Shown piece after piece: positions 32,449 to 45,500 of a DNA stretch of 64,000 nucleotides. Every line of letters begins with the position of its first letter. Position 1 is the first letter of the stretch. The DNA lies in NCBI GenBank assembly GCA_963921195.1, contig OY992537.1, positions 94,508,736 through 94,572,735 on the forward strand, read 5' to 3'. The DNA is from Pegoplata infirma (Eukaryota; Arthropoda; Insecta; Diptera; Anthomyiidae). The position numbers and the translations under genes are program-made. A model generated the notes under the pieces. It did not search any database, was not told the origin of the DNA, and saw only the letters and a program-made list of their open reading frames with translations.

Positions 32449-33101
32449 TCAATTTCGTAAAATTTTGTTAAATGCCATAGCCGTCATAAGTAATACAACA
32501 GCCCATAACATTTTTGAAAATTTTAAAGATTCAACTCCATTACAACTGTCACTGGAACAATAACATTCTTCCCAATATACACCATTTTCATATACACCCC
32601 AATTACAGACACCAGTTACACCAGTATCGGCAACAGAGGCACAACGTCTTATAACCTGACGCCAGCGACCATCCCCTAAAGAAAATATAAGAGAAAAATA
32701 TTTAAATTTCCAAGTGGGTTACACTTATTTTCCAACTTACATATAAAACCACGCGGTCCTTGTTGTACAACTTTCATACAAAATGATCCGGGCATGTGAG
32801 ACTCATCACTATTACATTCAATGGGTATGTGTTCAGTGCGATTAAATTTTTTGTAGGCTCCGCAGCTATCATAACCTTTACGATCCTGATCCGAGGAACA
32901 CTGATAACAACGTATGGCCCAGGAACCTTTTTAATAAATTTAAAAATTATAAATAATTTTAAAATGTAAGGGCTTTAAAATTAAACCACACCCTAAATCT
33001 TGGTTCAGTTTAATTTCTTCAGAGTATAAGAAGTTTTCTTTCTTACCTGTTATTGTTATAATAACCAATAAAAGTGTGGTATAAGATGTAATGGCTTTCA
33101 T
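32449..33101 (-). CDS. Ly6/quiver-type GPI-anchored protein, 155 aa
   Basis: Three exons on the minus strand: 33101-33047, 32926-32741, 32675-32449; both introns are phase 1 with GTAAG donors. The lengths sum to 468 nt, exactly in frame. Exon 1 encodes a signal peptide (MKAITSYTTLLLVIITIT). The mature part starts around IRCYQCSSDQD and contains about ten Cys, ending in the family-typical CYCSSDSCNG, then a hydrophobic C-terminus (MLWAVVLLMTAMAF) fitting a GPI-attachment signal. Members of the insect Ly6/quiver (sleepless-like) family act at the cell surface as three-finger proteins that modulate channels, receptors or septate junction assembly. Which fly paralogue this is cannot be told. It is divergent from, but has the same second intron position as, the 58055-62761 gene. 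Confidence 0.9.
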
Positions 33102-33336
33102 TTTATTTTAATTAATTAAATATTGAGTGTTTTTTATTTAACTGTATGTGAAAAAAATAAACAAATAGTAAATAAAAGCCAAATGAATGAAGGCACTTGT
33201 TTTAATATGTTGTTGTTGTGGTTTCCATTAAACAATGTTTTTAATTGTATGAGCTGTCAAATGAAACCAGGCTTTGTTGCCAAGGGCGTTATTACATAGT
33301 GCCTTGTAAGTCGATAATAGTGTTTTATGTACCAGG
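33102..33336. other. 5' flank of the minus-strand Ly6 gene
   Basis: Probable 5' UTR and promoter region of the Ly6 gene read leftwards. No TATA box is convincing in this AT-rich context. Confidence 0.35.
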
Positions 33337-33486
33337 GATGCCATCGAATAGCTATTTTTGCCAACTATTTTTCAAAAAATGTAGCTAGATCGGACTAAAA
33401 AATAGACAGAAATAGCTAGATTTATAAACAGTTAAAAAATCTGGCTATTTTATAGCTAGATTTTAATAAACAGTTAAAAAAAACTA

Positions 33487-33963
33487 CCTATTTTATACAC
33501 GCAAAAAAATCTGTGCCAGATTGCGCAATCCTACGTGGCAAAATTTTTTTCATACCAAAAAAAAAATTTTACCAAATTTTTAGGGATGTCGCGAATATTC
33601 GTCACTATTCGGTATTCGGCATGTTTTTTAAATATTCGGTTAAACAAATATTCGTTAACAGTTTGCCGAACATTCGGCAAAATAAAATTTTTTTATATAT
33701 TTGGCAATAAATTAAAAAAAAAAATACATCCCTGATAAAATGAAAAGTCTCAGCTTTTAGAACTATTTCTAAAAATGACGAGTATTATACGACTGTCAAA
33801 ATTTCTTCCGTATTACCGTCCGTGTCATTACATTTTGCATGTACACGATAACATTTTTAAATTCTATACGATTTTTTGACAGATCATTTTACTGAATCTT
33901 ATCGTGACAAACGGCCTTTAACGTGATTCCTCCCAAGCGCTTGGCAACATATTTTTTTGCGTG
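33487..33963. mobile_element. TIR element with (TA)CACGCAAAAAAA ends, nested MITE
   Basis: Left 'tacacgcaaaaaaatctgtg', right 'atatttttttgcgtgta'; TA at both outer ends fits a TA target. Inside, 33582-33738 is a smaller element with ends 'agggatgtcgcgaatattcg' and 'tacatccct', rich in 'attcgg'. The left end is shared with the element whose right end is at 41298. Confidence 0.55.
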
Positions 33964-33964
33964 T

Positions 33965-34340
33965 ATGTTTCGATGATTATGACCAAATTCATTTCGGTCA
34001 TAATCCCCATAATGGTAGTGAGGACTATGACCGAAAATTATTTGGACATAAAAAACGGACATAATTCCCAGATTTATATGGATAATGACCACGTAACAAA
34101 TGGCCATAATCCCCATTATGGGGATTATGTCTTCTATACAAGTTGGTCATAATCCCCAAAATTAAAAGAATTTTTTTTTTTTACTTAAAAGTTTTTTTGC
34201 GTAGCCGGCCTTCGGCCGGGCTTAGGGATTACAAACTCCATGCATTAAACCCACCCTCTCTGCAGAAAACGGGGATTATGACAAAAATTGCTTTGGACTT
34301 ACTCCCCATAATGTGAATGGGGGTTATGACCTTATATACG
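33965..34340. repeat. Cluster of palindromic CATAATCCCC motifs
   Basis: 'ataatcccca', 'ggattatg' and 'ggtcataat' occur at least eight times in both orientations, including a 25-base palindrome at 34102-34126 with 12-bp arms (CATAATCCCCAT/ATGGGGATTATG). A GC-rich hairpin 'agccggccttcggccgggct' lies at 34202-34221. The short open frames are accidental. Confidence 0.6.
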
Positions 34341-34549
34341 ATACATTTAAAAACATTAAAAAACTTAAAATTGTGTTTTGGAGCTTAACAAATCGGATAA
34401 GTACTTTTCAAGATATTCAAGCAAATGTAAAAGCTAGAAAATTGCTGCAAAAAAAGTTAAAAGAAAAATTGCACCAATACTTTAAGCCTTTATATCTCTG
34501 GTGTTAAAAAAATTAGAGAGTTAAATAAAAGTTCAAATGAAAGCTTATA

Positions 34550-35435
34550 TCCTATTCACACGTACAGTTTTATACCCTATTCACACGGTTTAAAACTGTA
34601 AGTGTGAATAGGGCATAATACCCTGTTCACACTTACAGTTTTAAACCGTTTTTAGCAATTATTTTTAGCATTTTCTGTCAATATACTGTAATAGAATAAA
34701 GAAAGTGCTAAAAATATTGCTGCTAAAAACGATTTAAAACTGTACGTGTGAATAGGGTATTAAACCGTTTTTAGCAGCAATATTTTTAGCACTTTCTTTA
34801 TTCTATTACAGTATATTGACAGAAAATGCTAAAAATAATTGCTAAAAACGGTTTAAAACTGCAAGTGTGAATAGGGTATAATACCCTATTCACACGTACA
34901 GTTTTAAATCGTTTTTAGCAGCAATATTTTTAGCACCTCCTTTATGCTATTACAGTATATTGACAGAAAATGCTAAAAATAATTGCTAAAAACGATTTAA
35001 AACTGTAAGTGTGAATAGGGTATTAGCTACAAACCAACGTATACTTTTTATGACCTTATACCCTATTCACACTTACAGTTTTAAACCGTTTTTAGCAATT
35101 ATTTTTAGCATTTTCTGTCAATATACTGTAATAGAATAATGAAAGTGCTAAAAATATTGCTGCTAAAAACGATTTAAAACTGTACGTGTGAATAGGGTAT
35201 AATACCCTATTATTATATTATACCCTATTCACACGTACAGTTTTAAATCGTTTTTAGCAGCAATATTTTTAGCACTTTCTTTATTCTGTTACAGTATATT
35301 GAAATGCTAAAAATAATTGCTAAAAATGGTTTAAAACTGTAAGTGTGAATAGGGTATTATAACCTATTCACACGTACAGTTTTAAACCGTTTTTAGCAGC
35401 AATATTTTTAGCACTTTCCTTATTCTATTACAGTA
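34550..35435. mobile_element. Cluster of ~145-bp palindromic MITEs (left group)
   Basis: Complete or partial copies near 34550-34618, 34619-34760, 34761-34880, 34880-35022, 35056-35200, 35218-35357 and 35356-35435. The ends are 'taccctattcacac(g/t)tacag' with arms of ~52 bp including 'ttaaa(t/c)cgtttttagca'; the centre has 'ttctattacagtatattga'. Both orientations occur. Many copies abut each other, sharing TA junctions. The last copy is cut by the mini-me at 35436. Confidence 0.85.
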
Positions 35436-36778
35436 AAAACAAGTAGAAAAGTTAAATTCGACTTGGCCGAATCTATGAATACCCGCCACAATGCCCTTTT
35501 TAAGTGATAGTAAATTTTCTAACGTGAAAAAAATAACATTTTTGGTTAGAAATATTTTACTTTCTGTAAAAAAACTTTTTTTTATTAATTTTTGAAACAA
35601 AAAAAAAAATTACTAATTTTTTTTTTTTGAGTGTAAAATTTTTTTTGAGTGTATTTTTTTTTTGTTTTAGTGTAAAAAAACTTTTTTTGTTAATTTTTGA
35701 AAAATAAAAAAAAATAATTTACCAATTTTTTTTTTGAGTGTAAAATTTTTTTTTAAGTGTAAACTTTTTTTTGGTTAGAAATATTTTATTTTCTGTAAAA
35801 AAACTTTTTTTTATTAATTTTTGAAAAAAAAAAAAATACTATTTTTTTTTTTTGAGTGTAAAATTTTTTTTGAGAGTATTTTTTTTTTTTTTTTTGTTTT
35901 AGTGTAAAAAAACTTCTTTTTGTTAATTTTTGAAAAAAAAAAAAATAATTTACCAATTTTTTTTTTGAGTGTAAAATTTTTTTTGAGTGTAAACTTTTTT
36001 TTTAAGTGTATTTTTTTTTGGTTTAGTGTAAAAATATTTTTGTGTGACAAAAATACCTTTTAAAATATTTTTCTGACTAATACCAAATTCGCATTCATTT
36101 TTTTAAACATGTTTTACCACTTAAACATGTTTAAATTTAAACTTGTTAAGGTACATAAACATGTTTAAGTGCTTAAACATGTTTAAAAAAATGAATGCGA
36201 ATTTGGTATTACAAATGTTTTTAAAACATGTTTACCGGGTTTTCAACACGTGAATTTAAGGTGAACTAATCTGAAATTTACGGTTTTGCTAATAACTTTT
36301 GAACCGCCGGACCGATTTGGCTGAAATTTAAAACGAACCGGACCACAGGAACGGTAAATATATATGCCACACTTCAGCGCCCTCAGAATTGCCGTTCGAA
36401 AGTTACAGTGTGTTTTATCTCGTAAATTCCAGAAAATCCCTTGCCGAAATTCACTCACTTGCTTATAACTTTTGAACCACTGGACCGATTTCGCTGGATT
36501 GCAATACCAACCTGACCAGGTAAATGTCCAACATATATGCCAAACTTCAGGAGCCTCCGTAAAGTCTTTCAAAAGTTAGCGTGTTTTCAACAGACAGACA
36601 GACAGACAGACGGACAGACGGACAGACGGACGGACGGACGGACATCGCTAGATCGTCTTAAAATCGATCGAGGATCATGAATATATATACTTTATGGGGT
36701 CCTAGACCAATATTTCGAGGTGTTACAAACGGAATGACAAACTTATATATACCCTCTATCACTAGAGTGGAGGGTATA
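35436..36778 (-). mobile_element. mini-me/DINE-1-like element (subfamily 1), expanded
   Basis: Minus orientation: starts (left) 'aaaacaagtagaaaagttaa' with hairpin 'attcgacttggccgaat', and ends with the GGAC microsatellite (36591-36650), core 'ccaatatttcgaggtgttac' and 'ctctatcactagagtggaggg'. At about 35520-36060 it carries a poly-T/poly-A tandem with 'gtgtaaaaaaacttttttt' repeated every ~100-120 bp. It splits one ~145-bp MITE, which resumes at 36779. Confidence 0.8.
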
Positions 36779-37519
36779 ATAATTGCTAAAAACGGTTTTA
36801 AACTTAAGTGAGGATAGGGTATTATACCCTATTCACACTTACAGTTTTAAACCGTTTTTAGCAATTATTTTTAGCATTTTCTGTCAATATACTGTAATAG
36901 AATAAAGAAAGTGCTAAAAATATTGCTGCTAAAAACGATTTAAAACTGTACGTGTGAATAGTACCCTATTCACACTTACAGTTTTAAACCGTTTTTAGCA
37001 ATTATTTTTAGCATTTTCTGTCAATATACTGTAATAGAATAAAGAAAGTGCTAAAAATATTGCTGCTAAAAATATTGCTGCTAAAAACGATTTAAAACTG
37101 TACGTGTGAATAGGGTATAGGGTATTATGTACGTAATACCTTATTCACACGTACAGTTTTAAATCGTTTTTAGCATCAATATTTTTAGCACTCTCTTTAT
37201 GCTATTACAGTATATTGACAGAAAATGCTAAAAATAATTGCTAAAAACGGTTTAAAACTGTAAGTGAGAATAGGGTATAACATTTGTGAGATATTTTAAA
37301 ACTAAAAAAATATAAAATTGCTTAATGGGTTAATGAAATTTTTTCATGTAAAGGAAAGTTCAAAATAAATTTTTTTAATACCCTATTCACACGTACAGTT
37401 TTAAATCGTTTTTAGCAGCAATATTTTTAGCACTTTCTTTATTCTATTACAGTATATTGACAGAAAATGCTAAAAATAATTGCTAAAAACGGTTTAAAAC
37501 TGTAAGTGTGAATAGGGCA
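36779..37519. mobile_element. Cluster of ~145-bp palindromic MITEs (right group)
   Basis: Tail of the split copy (36779-36823), then copies near 36824-36962, 36963-37118 (with an internal 'aatattgctgctaaa' duplication), 37130-37278 and 37379-37519. Same arms and centre as the left group. Confidence 0.85.
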
Positions 37520-38110
37520 TAAGCTTTTGAATGAAACCAATTTCATCGAAATCGGATAATTACTTTTTAAGATATTCAAGCAAATGTAAAAGCTAGAAAT
37601 CTTTTGTGTAAGAAGAGTTAGAGAGTCGAATAAAAGTCCAAATGAAAGCTTAGAGCCTTAGCTACAAACCCATATACACTCTTTATGGCCTTGTATACGC
37701 ACCATTTTTGAGATATTTGAAAATTAAAAAAAAAAAATAAAAAATCAAATCGCGTTTTGGCGCTTAAAGGGTTAATTAAATTTCTCCATGTCAAGAAATG
37801 TTCGAAAGAAATTAATTTAAGCTTTCGAATGATACAAATTTCATCCAAATCGGATAAGTACTTTTTAAGATATTTAAGAAAAACGTTTCAACTTTGAAGG
37901 CCCGCCCACTCGAAAGAGGGCGTGACCCCTCCAAAATCAGAAGTTCAAGCGACGTAGGAAAGACCCCTTAGTCGATACACAAATTTTTATTATGCTGGGA
38001 GTGATTTCGGTATACTGGTCATCAGCCAAATAATTTTTGGAAATTTCAAATTTATAAATTTTAGCACTAGCATCTCTTATTTTTTAGAAATATTCTTAAA
38101 TTTTATATAA
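37520..38110. other. Older dispersed repeat around the MITEs
   Basis: 'aagatattcaagcaaatgta' with 'gaaatcggataa' (37545-37600) and 'ttagctacaaacccatatac' resemble 34395-34440 and 35023-35050, so the MITEs landed in related background repeats. 37890-37940 has a GC-richer 'aaggcccgcccactcgaaag'. No gene. Confidence 0.45.
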
Positions 38111-38698
38111 AAACAAGTGGAAAAGTTAAATTGGACTTGGCCGAATACATGAATACCCTCCACAATGACCTTTTGAAGTTTTTTTTGTTAGTGTAAAAAT
38201 ATTTTTGTGGCTTACCATTGGTAAACAAGTTTGCAAAGCATTGGTAACTTACCAATACTTTTGAAACTGTTTTACAACACTTGAATTTAAGATGAAACCA
38301 ATCTGAAATTTAGGGTTTTGCTTACAACTTTTGAACCACTCGACCGATTTTGCTAAAATTCAATACTAACCAGACCTGGGGTACGACAAAGATATATGCC
38401 AAGCTTCAACAGTCTCAAGACTGCCCTTCGAAAGTAAGCGTGTGTTTTAACTCGTAAATTCGCGAAAATCCCTTGCCGAAACTCACTTTTTTGCTTATAA
38501 CTTTTGAACCACTGAACCGATTTTGCTGTAATGCAATACCAACCTGACCAGGTAAATTTTAAACGTCTGAGTAATGTCATTTGAAAGTTAGAGTGTTTAA
38601 ATAAAAATCGATCGGGGATCATGATTAGATATATCTAGACTAATATATCTAGATGTTACAAACGGAATGACAAACTTATACTAGAGTGGTGGGTATAA
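38111..38698 (-). mobile_element. mini-me/DINE-1-like element lacking its microsatellite
   Basis: Left end 'aaacaagtggaaaagttaa' with hairpin 'ggacttggccgaat', then 'cttttgaaccactcgaccga', and the right end 'ctagagtggtgggtata'. Compared with 35436-36778 the GTCY tract has been lost, between about 38597 and 38605. Confidence 0.7.
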
Positions 38699-38699
38699 A

Positions 38700-39950
38700 A
38701 AAATCTATATAAATTTGCTCCACCAAAACTTTATTTATTAAAATGACACTTACCTGACGGCTGATTTAAATAACTCCCAAAAGAATACCATACATTGATG
38801 ACCACAACAGGTGTTACGAAGGATTTACATAATTTACCAGCACTTATATTATTATTTCACTACATTTATTAAAAAATTAATTTTATATTAAATAACGTCC
38901 TTTTTTTAATTATTTCACAACTACTATTACTTCACTAAATTGGGCCTTTTAGGACCTTCTTTTACACATTGATTTTGGATTATAAACGAACTTTATTATA
39001 AACGAACTTACCGACGAATAAGTTAACCCGAGGTTGTAACGAGTAGACATGGCGACATTTGCATTTTTTTACAACAACGACAACATTACCAATCAATTAT
39101 CTGCTGCATATTAAAATATATTTTTTATGATTTTTTTTACTAAAACTTTGCATTTTAATTTAAAATAACATTTTTTTTTTAATAATTTTATTGAAATTTA
39201 ACACTTTTTACAACTTTTTTTTTACTTTACCGACGAATAAGTTTCCCGAGGTTGTAACGAGTAGACATGGCGCCATTTGCATTTTTTACTACAACGACGA
39301 CAATATAGAATAATTATGTGCTGCATATTAAAATACTGCTTAAAATATATTTTTTTGTGATTTTTCTTACTAAAAACTTTTCATTTTAACATAAAATAAA
39401 TTATTTTTAATAAATTTATTGAAATTTAAAACTTTTTTCAAATTTTATGTGATTTTCTCACTTCCCAAAATGGTGGCTTATTGGTTTTTTTCACGACAAC
39501 AACAAATTAGAATGCACTTTTTTCTAATAAGATTTTACACATTTGTGCTATTGGTTTCACACCGAAAAACACTTGCACTTTATTAAATGGACATTAAATT
39601 TCAATTTGTTTTAATAATATTATAGTTTTATTAACATTTTTTATAATTTGTTTTATGTAATTTGCTTTACTAACACAAACCGAACCGCACTCAAATGACG
39701 ATAGAAAAGAACTAAATCATTCCATGCAATAACTTGCAAAAACATGTAGATCACAGACCTGCCAGTAAAGACAACACAGTATTGCCAGTTGCGATAACAA
39801 CGCCGTCAGGCGTTAAATTAAGCTAAGTAAACAACCTTTTGAGATTACATGGTGTTACCAATGTTGCCAACTTGGAGTTAATTGTAGCGTTTTAATTTGT
39901 GTCTAGCGCACAGTGGGAGAAATGAATTTGTTGAAATAATTCACTCATTC
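38700..39950. repeat. AT-rich region with 219-bp tandem duplication
   Basis: 'ccgacgaataagtt...cccgaggttgtaacgagtagacatggcg' occurs at 39011 and 39230 (period 219), followed in both by 'ctgcatattaaaata'. A diverged third unit may follow at about 39440. No supported exon. Confidence 0.6.
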
Positions 39951-40002
39951 AGTAAGTACTGGGCCGATAGCCATGAAATTTGAAACGGTCATAGCTTACG
40001 TG

Positions 40003-41298
40003 CACGCAAAAAAAAACTTGTGTCGGAGTGAGCAAAAATCTGGCATAATTTTACCAAAAATATGCTAAAACTACAACCGACGAAGTAGTTTTCGTAATTT
40101 AGCCAAAACACTTATGTAAAAAATTTTGAAGAAAATGCTAATGCTATTTAAGCAAAAACTTGGTAAAATATACCAAAAGAAATATGGTGAAATATACCAA
40201 AATTATTTGAAAAGCTGACTAAAAATAATGCTTAAAATTACCACATTTATGCTAAAATAAATTTTCAATAAATTTTTGGAAAAATTTGTATATTTGTTGA
40301 ATTTAAAATTTCCACAGAATAAATCCATATTAATATAATAAATGTTGTGTAGGATTTAATTTACCACCGACCAACTGACCCTTTTTGTACAATTTTCTCG
40401 AGTGACTGCTGCCTACGCTTCTTCTTGAAGTAAAGGATCCGCTATAGCTTCACGAATTTATTTAAAAGCATCCTGTAAAAATAGAAAATTATTACAAAAC
40501 ATAAATTTTTAATTTAAAAAATTGGTTAACCCCATTGGTCTCTTGGTAAAGAGGAACACTTACTTTGTCATTCCATTTGTAACTCATCAAAACAGGTATG
40601 GACTCCCTTGGCTTTGGGTTTTTAGGTTTTAATTTTATAACTAAAGGCAGGATTGGTGTCCACGCTCTTTATTGTAGTGAAGGATTCTCCATAGCTTCAA
40701 AAATTTATTTAGCAGTACCCTGTAAAAATATAAAATTATTACCAAAGACTAATTTTTAACTAAAAATCTATTAAACCTTATTGGTGTCTTCGGAATGCGG
40801 GTATACTCACTTTATCATTCCATTTGTTATTCATCGAAACATACGTCTGGGACTCCATTGGTTTTTCTTATTGAATGGTGTTTTAAGTGATGAAAGCAAA
40901 ATTAACTTTAACATTCTTTTATCTTACATTTATTTATCTTTTAGAAAACTAATTATTTATTTTTATTTATGTATTAATTTATTTTTATTTTATATATTAA
41001 TTTAATTTTTACGTTTTTATAACACAAAAAATAAACGAACAACGCACGCACACAAAAATACGAAATGAAAATGGCGGTCTGTATTTGTTTTTTTTGTTGT
41101 TTTCTTTCGATAAATTTTTGTGCAGGTAATTTGCGTTATTGAGCAAGCTACTTGGTTATTTTACATAAAAAATTAATTATGTTACTTTAACATCGACAAG
41201 CATAATATTAGCAAAAATTTGGTAAAAATTTTTTTTGGTATGAAAAAAGTTTTACCAAGTAGGATTGCTCAATCTTACACAGATTTTTTTTTTGCGTG
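40003..41298. mobile_element. TIR element with CACGCAAAA ends and internal 246-bp duplication
   Basis: Left 'cacgcaaaaaaaaacttgtg', right 'cacagattttttttttgcgtg'. The subterminal 'ttggtaaaa' and 'taccaaaa' words are inverted. Inside, a 246-bp unit is duplicated (40450 and 40696; 'actttgtcattccatttgta' at 40563 and its variant at 40809). Non-coding. Confidence 0.6.
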
Positions 41299-41450
41299 TG
41301 CTTTCGAGATTAAGTTTGGAAGTTGTTGGGGGAGGCAGCAGAACCCCCCTAAATAGGGCACCTTTTACATATAAACTCTTTAAACGCTCGCTATTAAGTT
41401 GTTTAATATCAGTTTTCTTAAAAAATTATATGTGGACAATGTGCTAGTAC

Positions 41451-42459
41451 ACTGATAGAAAAACGCTTAATATCACTAATGAATGGAATTCATTAACGTT
41501 GTTTCATTGCAACAATAAAATTTTTCATATGCTGAATGAAATTTCATACATATTGTGCAAGATATTCATTAATTTTGATTCATTAGATTTCGTAGTTTCA
41601 TTAAAAAATTTCATTGAGTTTTGTTTACAAAATTTTCTGTTTTTTGACACTTGTCGTGTCGCGTCTGTTTAGTCTGTTAATTTACGCGCGCAAAAAACAG
41701 CTGATCAGAGCGTGATTTTTTCTAAGATTTTTTTTTACGAAATTTAAAATGAAATGTTGTTGATTAATTATGAGTATTTATCAAACTCACGTTGTTTTAA
41801 ATTATTTCGGGGTTTTACTTATGTATTAAAAGTAAACGTTATAGTAAAATTTTGTGTGAGAAAACTGAGTGAAATAAATCTATAGATAAAATAAAAAATA
41901 TGTGAAAGTATTTTTTTAACTTGGTTATTTTGTGATTTTTTCAGATTTTTTTACGAAATTTTAAATAAGAACTAAATTATTAACTAATTTTTGTGATGTT
42001 TTATATCAGTTCGTGGTTTTAATTATGTATTACAATTTAAGGTTGGAGTAAAATTTTGTGCGAGAAAACTAAGTGAAAACAACTTTTTATTATTTTTAAT
42101 TCTATAAAAAGATCTTTACAATTTCATACATATATTTCATTTTAAAAATAAAAGTAACATTTATTCAATAAAAGTATTTCATTTCAAAAATAAAAAGTAG
42201 GATTTATTCAATGAAAGTATTTCATAAGAATTAAATACTTTTTTCATTAAAGTAATGAAACATTTTCATAAAATACAATTTATATTTTGTATGAACAATT
42301 TTCATTAATTTAATGAAACTTGTTCTTGCAATTACATTTTATGATACCCATTTCATTAATTCAATGAAACCCTTCATAGGTTCCTTTTTAACGTCATTTT
42401 TCATAACATTAATGTAGATTTTCATTATTGTCATGTACAAATTTCTATCAGTGTAGGGA
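41451..42459. mobile_element. TIR element with TACACTGATAGAAA ends
   Basis: Left 'tacactgatagaaa', right 'tttctatcagtgta'; TA may be the target. Subterminal regions repeat 'aatgaa', 'tttcatta' and 'tttcata' in both orientations. The middle (41700-42110) contains a loose duplication ('gtgtgagaaaactgagtgaaa' and 'gtgcgagaaaactaagtgaaa'). Confidence 0.65.
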
Positions 42460-42509
42460 CCTAAACACAAACTGCTCAGTGGGTGTGGTTATCTCTTAGG
42501 GTAAGTTTC

Positions 42510-45500
42510 CAAATTTTTCTATAGAAACTTTCTTATCGACAATTTTTCTATAAAAACTTTGTCAAAGACAATTTTTCTATAGAACATTTCTCAAAGACAA
42601 TTCTTCTATAGAAAATTTCTGATAGACAAAGTTTCTATAGAAACTTTCTGAAAGACAATTCTTCAATTTTTCTATAGAAAATTTCTGGAAGAAAAATTTT
42701 CTATAGAAACTTTCTCAAAGACAATTTTTCTATAGAAAATTTCTAAAAGAGAGACTTTCTATAGAAAATTTCTAATAGACAATTTTTCTATAAAACATTT
42801 CTGAAAGACAGGTTTTTTATAGAAAATTTCTAACAGGCAATTTTTCTATAGAAAATTTCTTAAAGACAATTCTTCTATAGAAACTGTCTCAAAGATAATT
42901 TTTCTATAGAAAATTTCTCAAAGACAATTTTTTTATAGAAAATTTCTGAGAGACAATTTTTCTACAAAAAATTTCTGAAAGACAATTCTTCAATAGAAAA
43001 TTTCTTAAAGACAATTTTTTTTAAGAAATTTTCTCAAAGACAATTCTTGTTCTATAGAAATTTTTTTAAGAGACAATACTTCTATAGAAAATTTCTGAAA
43101 GATAATTTTTCGATAGAAAATTTCTGGAAGAATATTTTTCTATAAAAAATTTCTGAAAGATATTTTTTTTATATCAAATTTTTGAACGACAATTTTTCTA
43201 TCGAAAATTTTTTAAAGACAATTTTTTTATAGAAAATTTCTGAAAGATAATTCTTTAATAAAAAATTTCTCAAAGACAATTCTTTACTAGAAAATTTTTT
43301 AAAGATAATTTTTCTATAGAAATTTAACACAGATAATTTTTCCATTGAAAATTTCTGAAAGGCAATTTTTTATAGAAAATTTCTCAAAGACAATTTTTCT
43401 ATGGAATATTTCTCAAAGACAATTTTTCTACAGAAACTTTTTCAAAGACAATTTTTCTACAGAATCTTTTTTAAAGACAATTCTTCTATAGAAAATTTCT
43501 GAAAGACAATTTTTCTATAGAAAATTTCTGGAAGAAAAATTTTCTATAGAAAATTTCTCAAAGACAATTTTTCTGTAAAAAATTTCTAAAAGAGAGATTT
43601 TCTATAGAAAATTTCTAGCAGACAATTTTTGTATAAAAAATTTCTGAAAGACAGGTTTTCTATAGAAAATTTCTCAGAGATAATTTTTCTATAGAATATT
43701 TCTCAAAGACAATTTTTCTACAGAAACTTTTTCAAAGACAATTTTTCTACAGAATCTTTTTCAAAGACAATTTTTCTATAAACAAATTTTTGAAAGACAG
43801 GTTTTCTAAAGAAAATTTCTGAGAGACAATCTTTCTATGGAAAATTTCTTAAAGACAATTTTTTTTTTAAGAAATTTTCTCAAAGACAATTCTTGTTCTA
43901 TAGAAATTTTTTTAAGAGACAATACTTCTATAGAAAATTTCTGAAAGATAATTTTTTGATAGAAAATTTCTGGAAGAATATTTTTCTATAGAAAATTTCT
44001 GAAAGATATTTTTTTTATATCAAATTTTTGAACGACAATTTTTCTATCGAAAATTTTTTAAAGACAATTTTTTTATAGAAAATTTCTGAAAGATAATTCT
44101 TTAATAGAAAATTTCTCAAAGACAATCTGAAAGGCAATTTTTTTATAGAAAATTTCTCAAAGACAATTTTTCTATAGAATATTTCTCAAAGACAATTTTT
44201 CTACAGAAACTTTTTCAAAGACAATTTTTCTACAGAATCTTTTTTAAAGACAATTCTTCTATAAAAAATTTCTGAAAGACAATTTTTCTATAGAAAATTT
44301 CTCGAAGAAAAATTTTCTATAGAAAATTTCTCAAAGACAATTTTTCTGTAGAAAATTTCTAAAAGAGAGATTTTCTTTAGAAAATTTCTAACAGACAATT
44401 TTTCTATAAAAAATTTCTGAAAGACAGGTTTTCTATAGAAAATTTCTCAGAGATAATTTTTCTATAGAATATTTCTCAAAGACAATTTTTCTACAGAAAC
44501 TTTTTCAAAGACAATTTTTCTACAGAATCTTTTTCAAAGACAATTTTTCTATAAAAAATTTTTTGAAAGACAGGTTTTCTAAAGAAAATTTCTGAGAGAC
44601 AATCTTTCTATGGAAACTTTCTCAAACACAATTTTTCTATAGAAAACTTCTGAAAGACAACTTTCCATAGAAAAATTCTCAAAGTTAATTATTCTATAGA
44701 AAATTTCTCAAAAACAATTTTTCTATAGAATTTTCCCATAGAAAAATTTTCAAAGACAATTATTTTATAGAAAACTTCTCAAAGAGAATTTTTCTATAGA
44801 AAATTTCTGATAGAAATTTTTTTTATAGAAAATTTTTGAAAGACAATTTTTCATAGAAAACACAATTTTTCTGAGAGAATATTTTTCTATAGAAAATTTC
44901 TCAAAGACAATTCTTCTAAAGAAAAATTCTGATAGGCAATTCTTCTAAAGAAAATTTCTGACAGAAAATTTTTCTATAGAAAATTTCTGAAAGTCAATTT
45001 TTCTATAGAAATGCAATTCTTCTTTAGAAAATTTCTGACAATTTTTCTATAGAAATTTTCTGAAAGGCAATACTTTTATAGAAAATTGTTTAAATACAAT
45101 TTTTCTATAGAAACTTTTCCAAAGACAATTTTTCTACAGAAAATTTCTTAAAGATAATTCTTCTATAGAAAATTTCTGGAAGACAATTTTCCTATAAAAA
45201 CTTTCTCAAAGACAATTTTTCTATAACAAATTTTTCAAATACAATTTTTTTATAGAAAATTTCTGAAAGGCAATTCTTGTATAGAAAATTTTTGAAAGAC
45301 AATTTTTCTATAGAAACTTTTCCAAAGACAATTTATATAAAGAAAATTTTATCTATAGAAACTTCCTCAAAGACATTTTTTCTATAGAAAATTATTCTTT
45401 AAAAAATTTTGCAAAAACAATTTTTCTTTTGAAAATTGTCTTTATAGATATTTTCTATAGAAAAATAATAATGAGAAATTTTTTATAGGAAAAATTGTCT

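Noticed and set aside
35814..36050. Lys/Phe-rich 78-codon minus-strand frame
   Set aside because: Pure low-complexity poly-A/poly-T tandem inside a mini-me element.
38760..38870. Possible minus-strand exon ending in a GTAAGT donor
   Set aside because: Open for only ~30 codons, preceded by several stops and no acceptor; no homology recognised.
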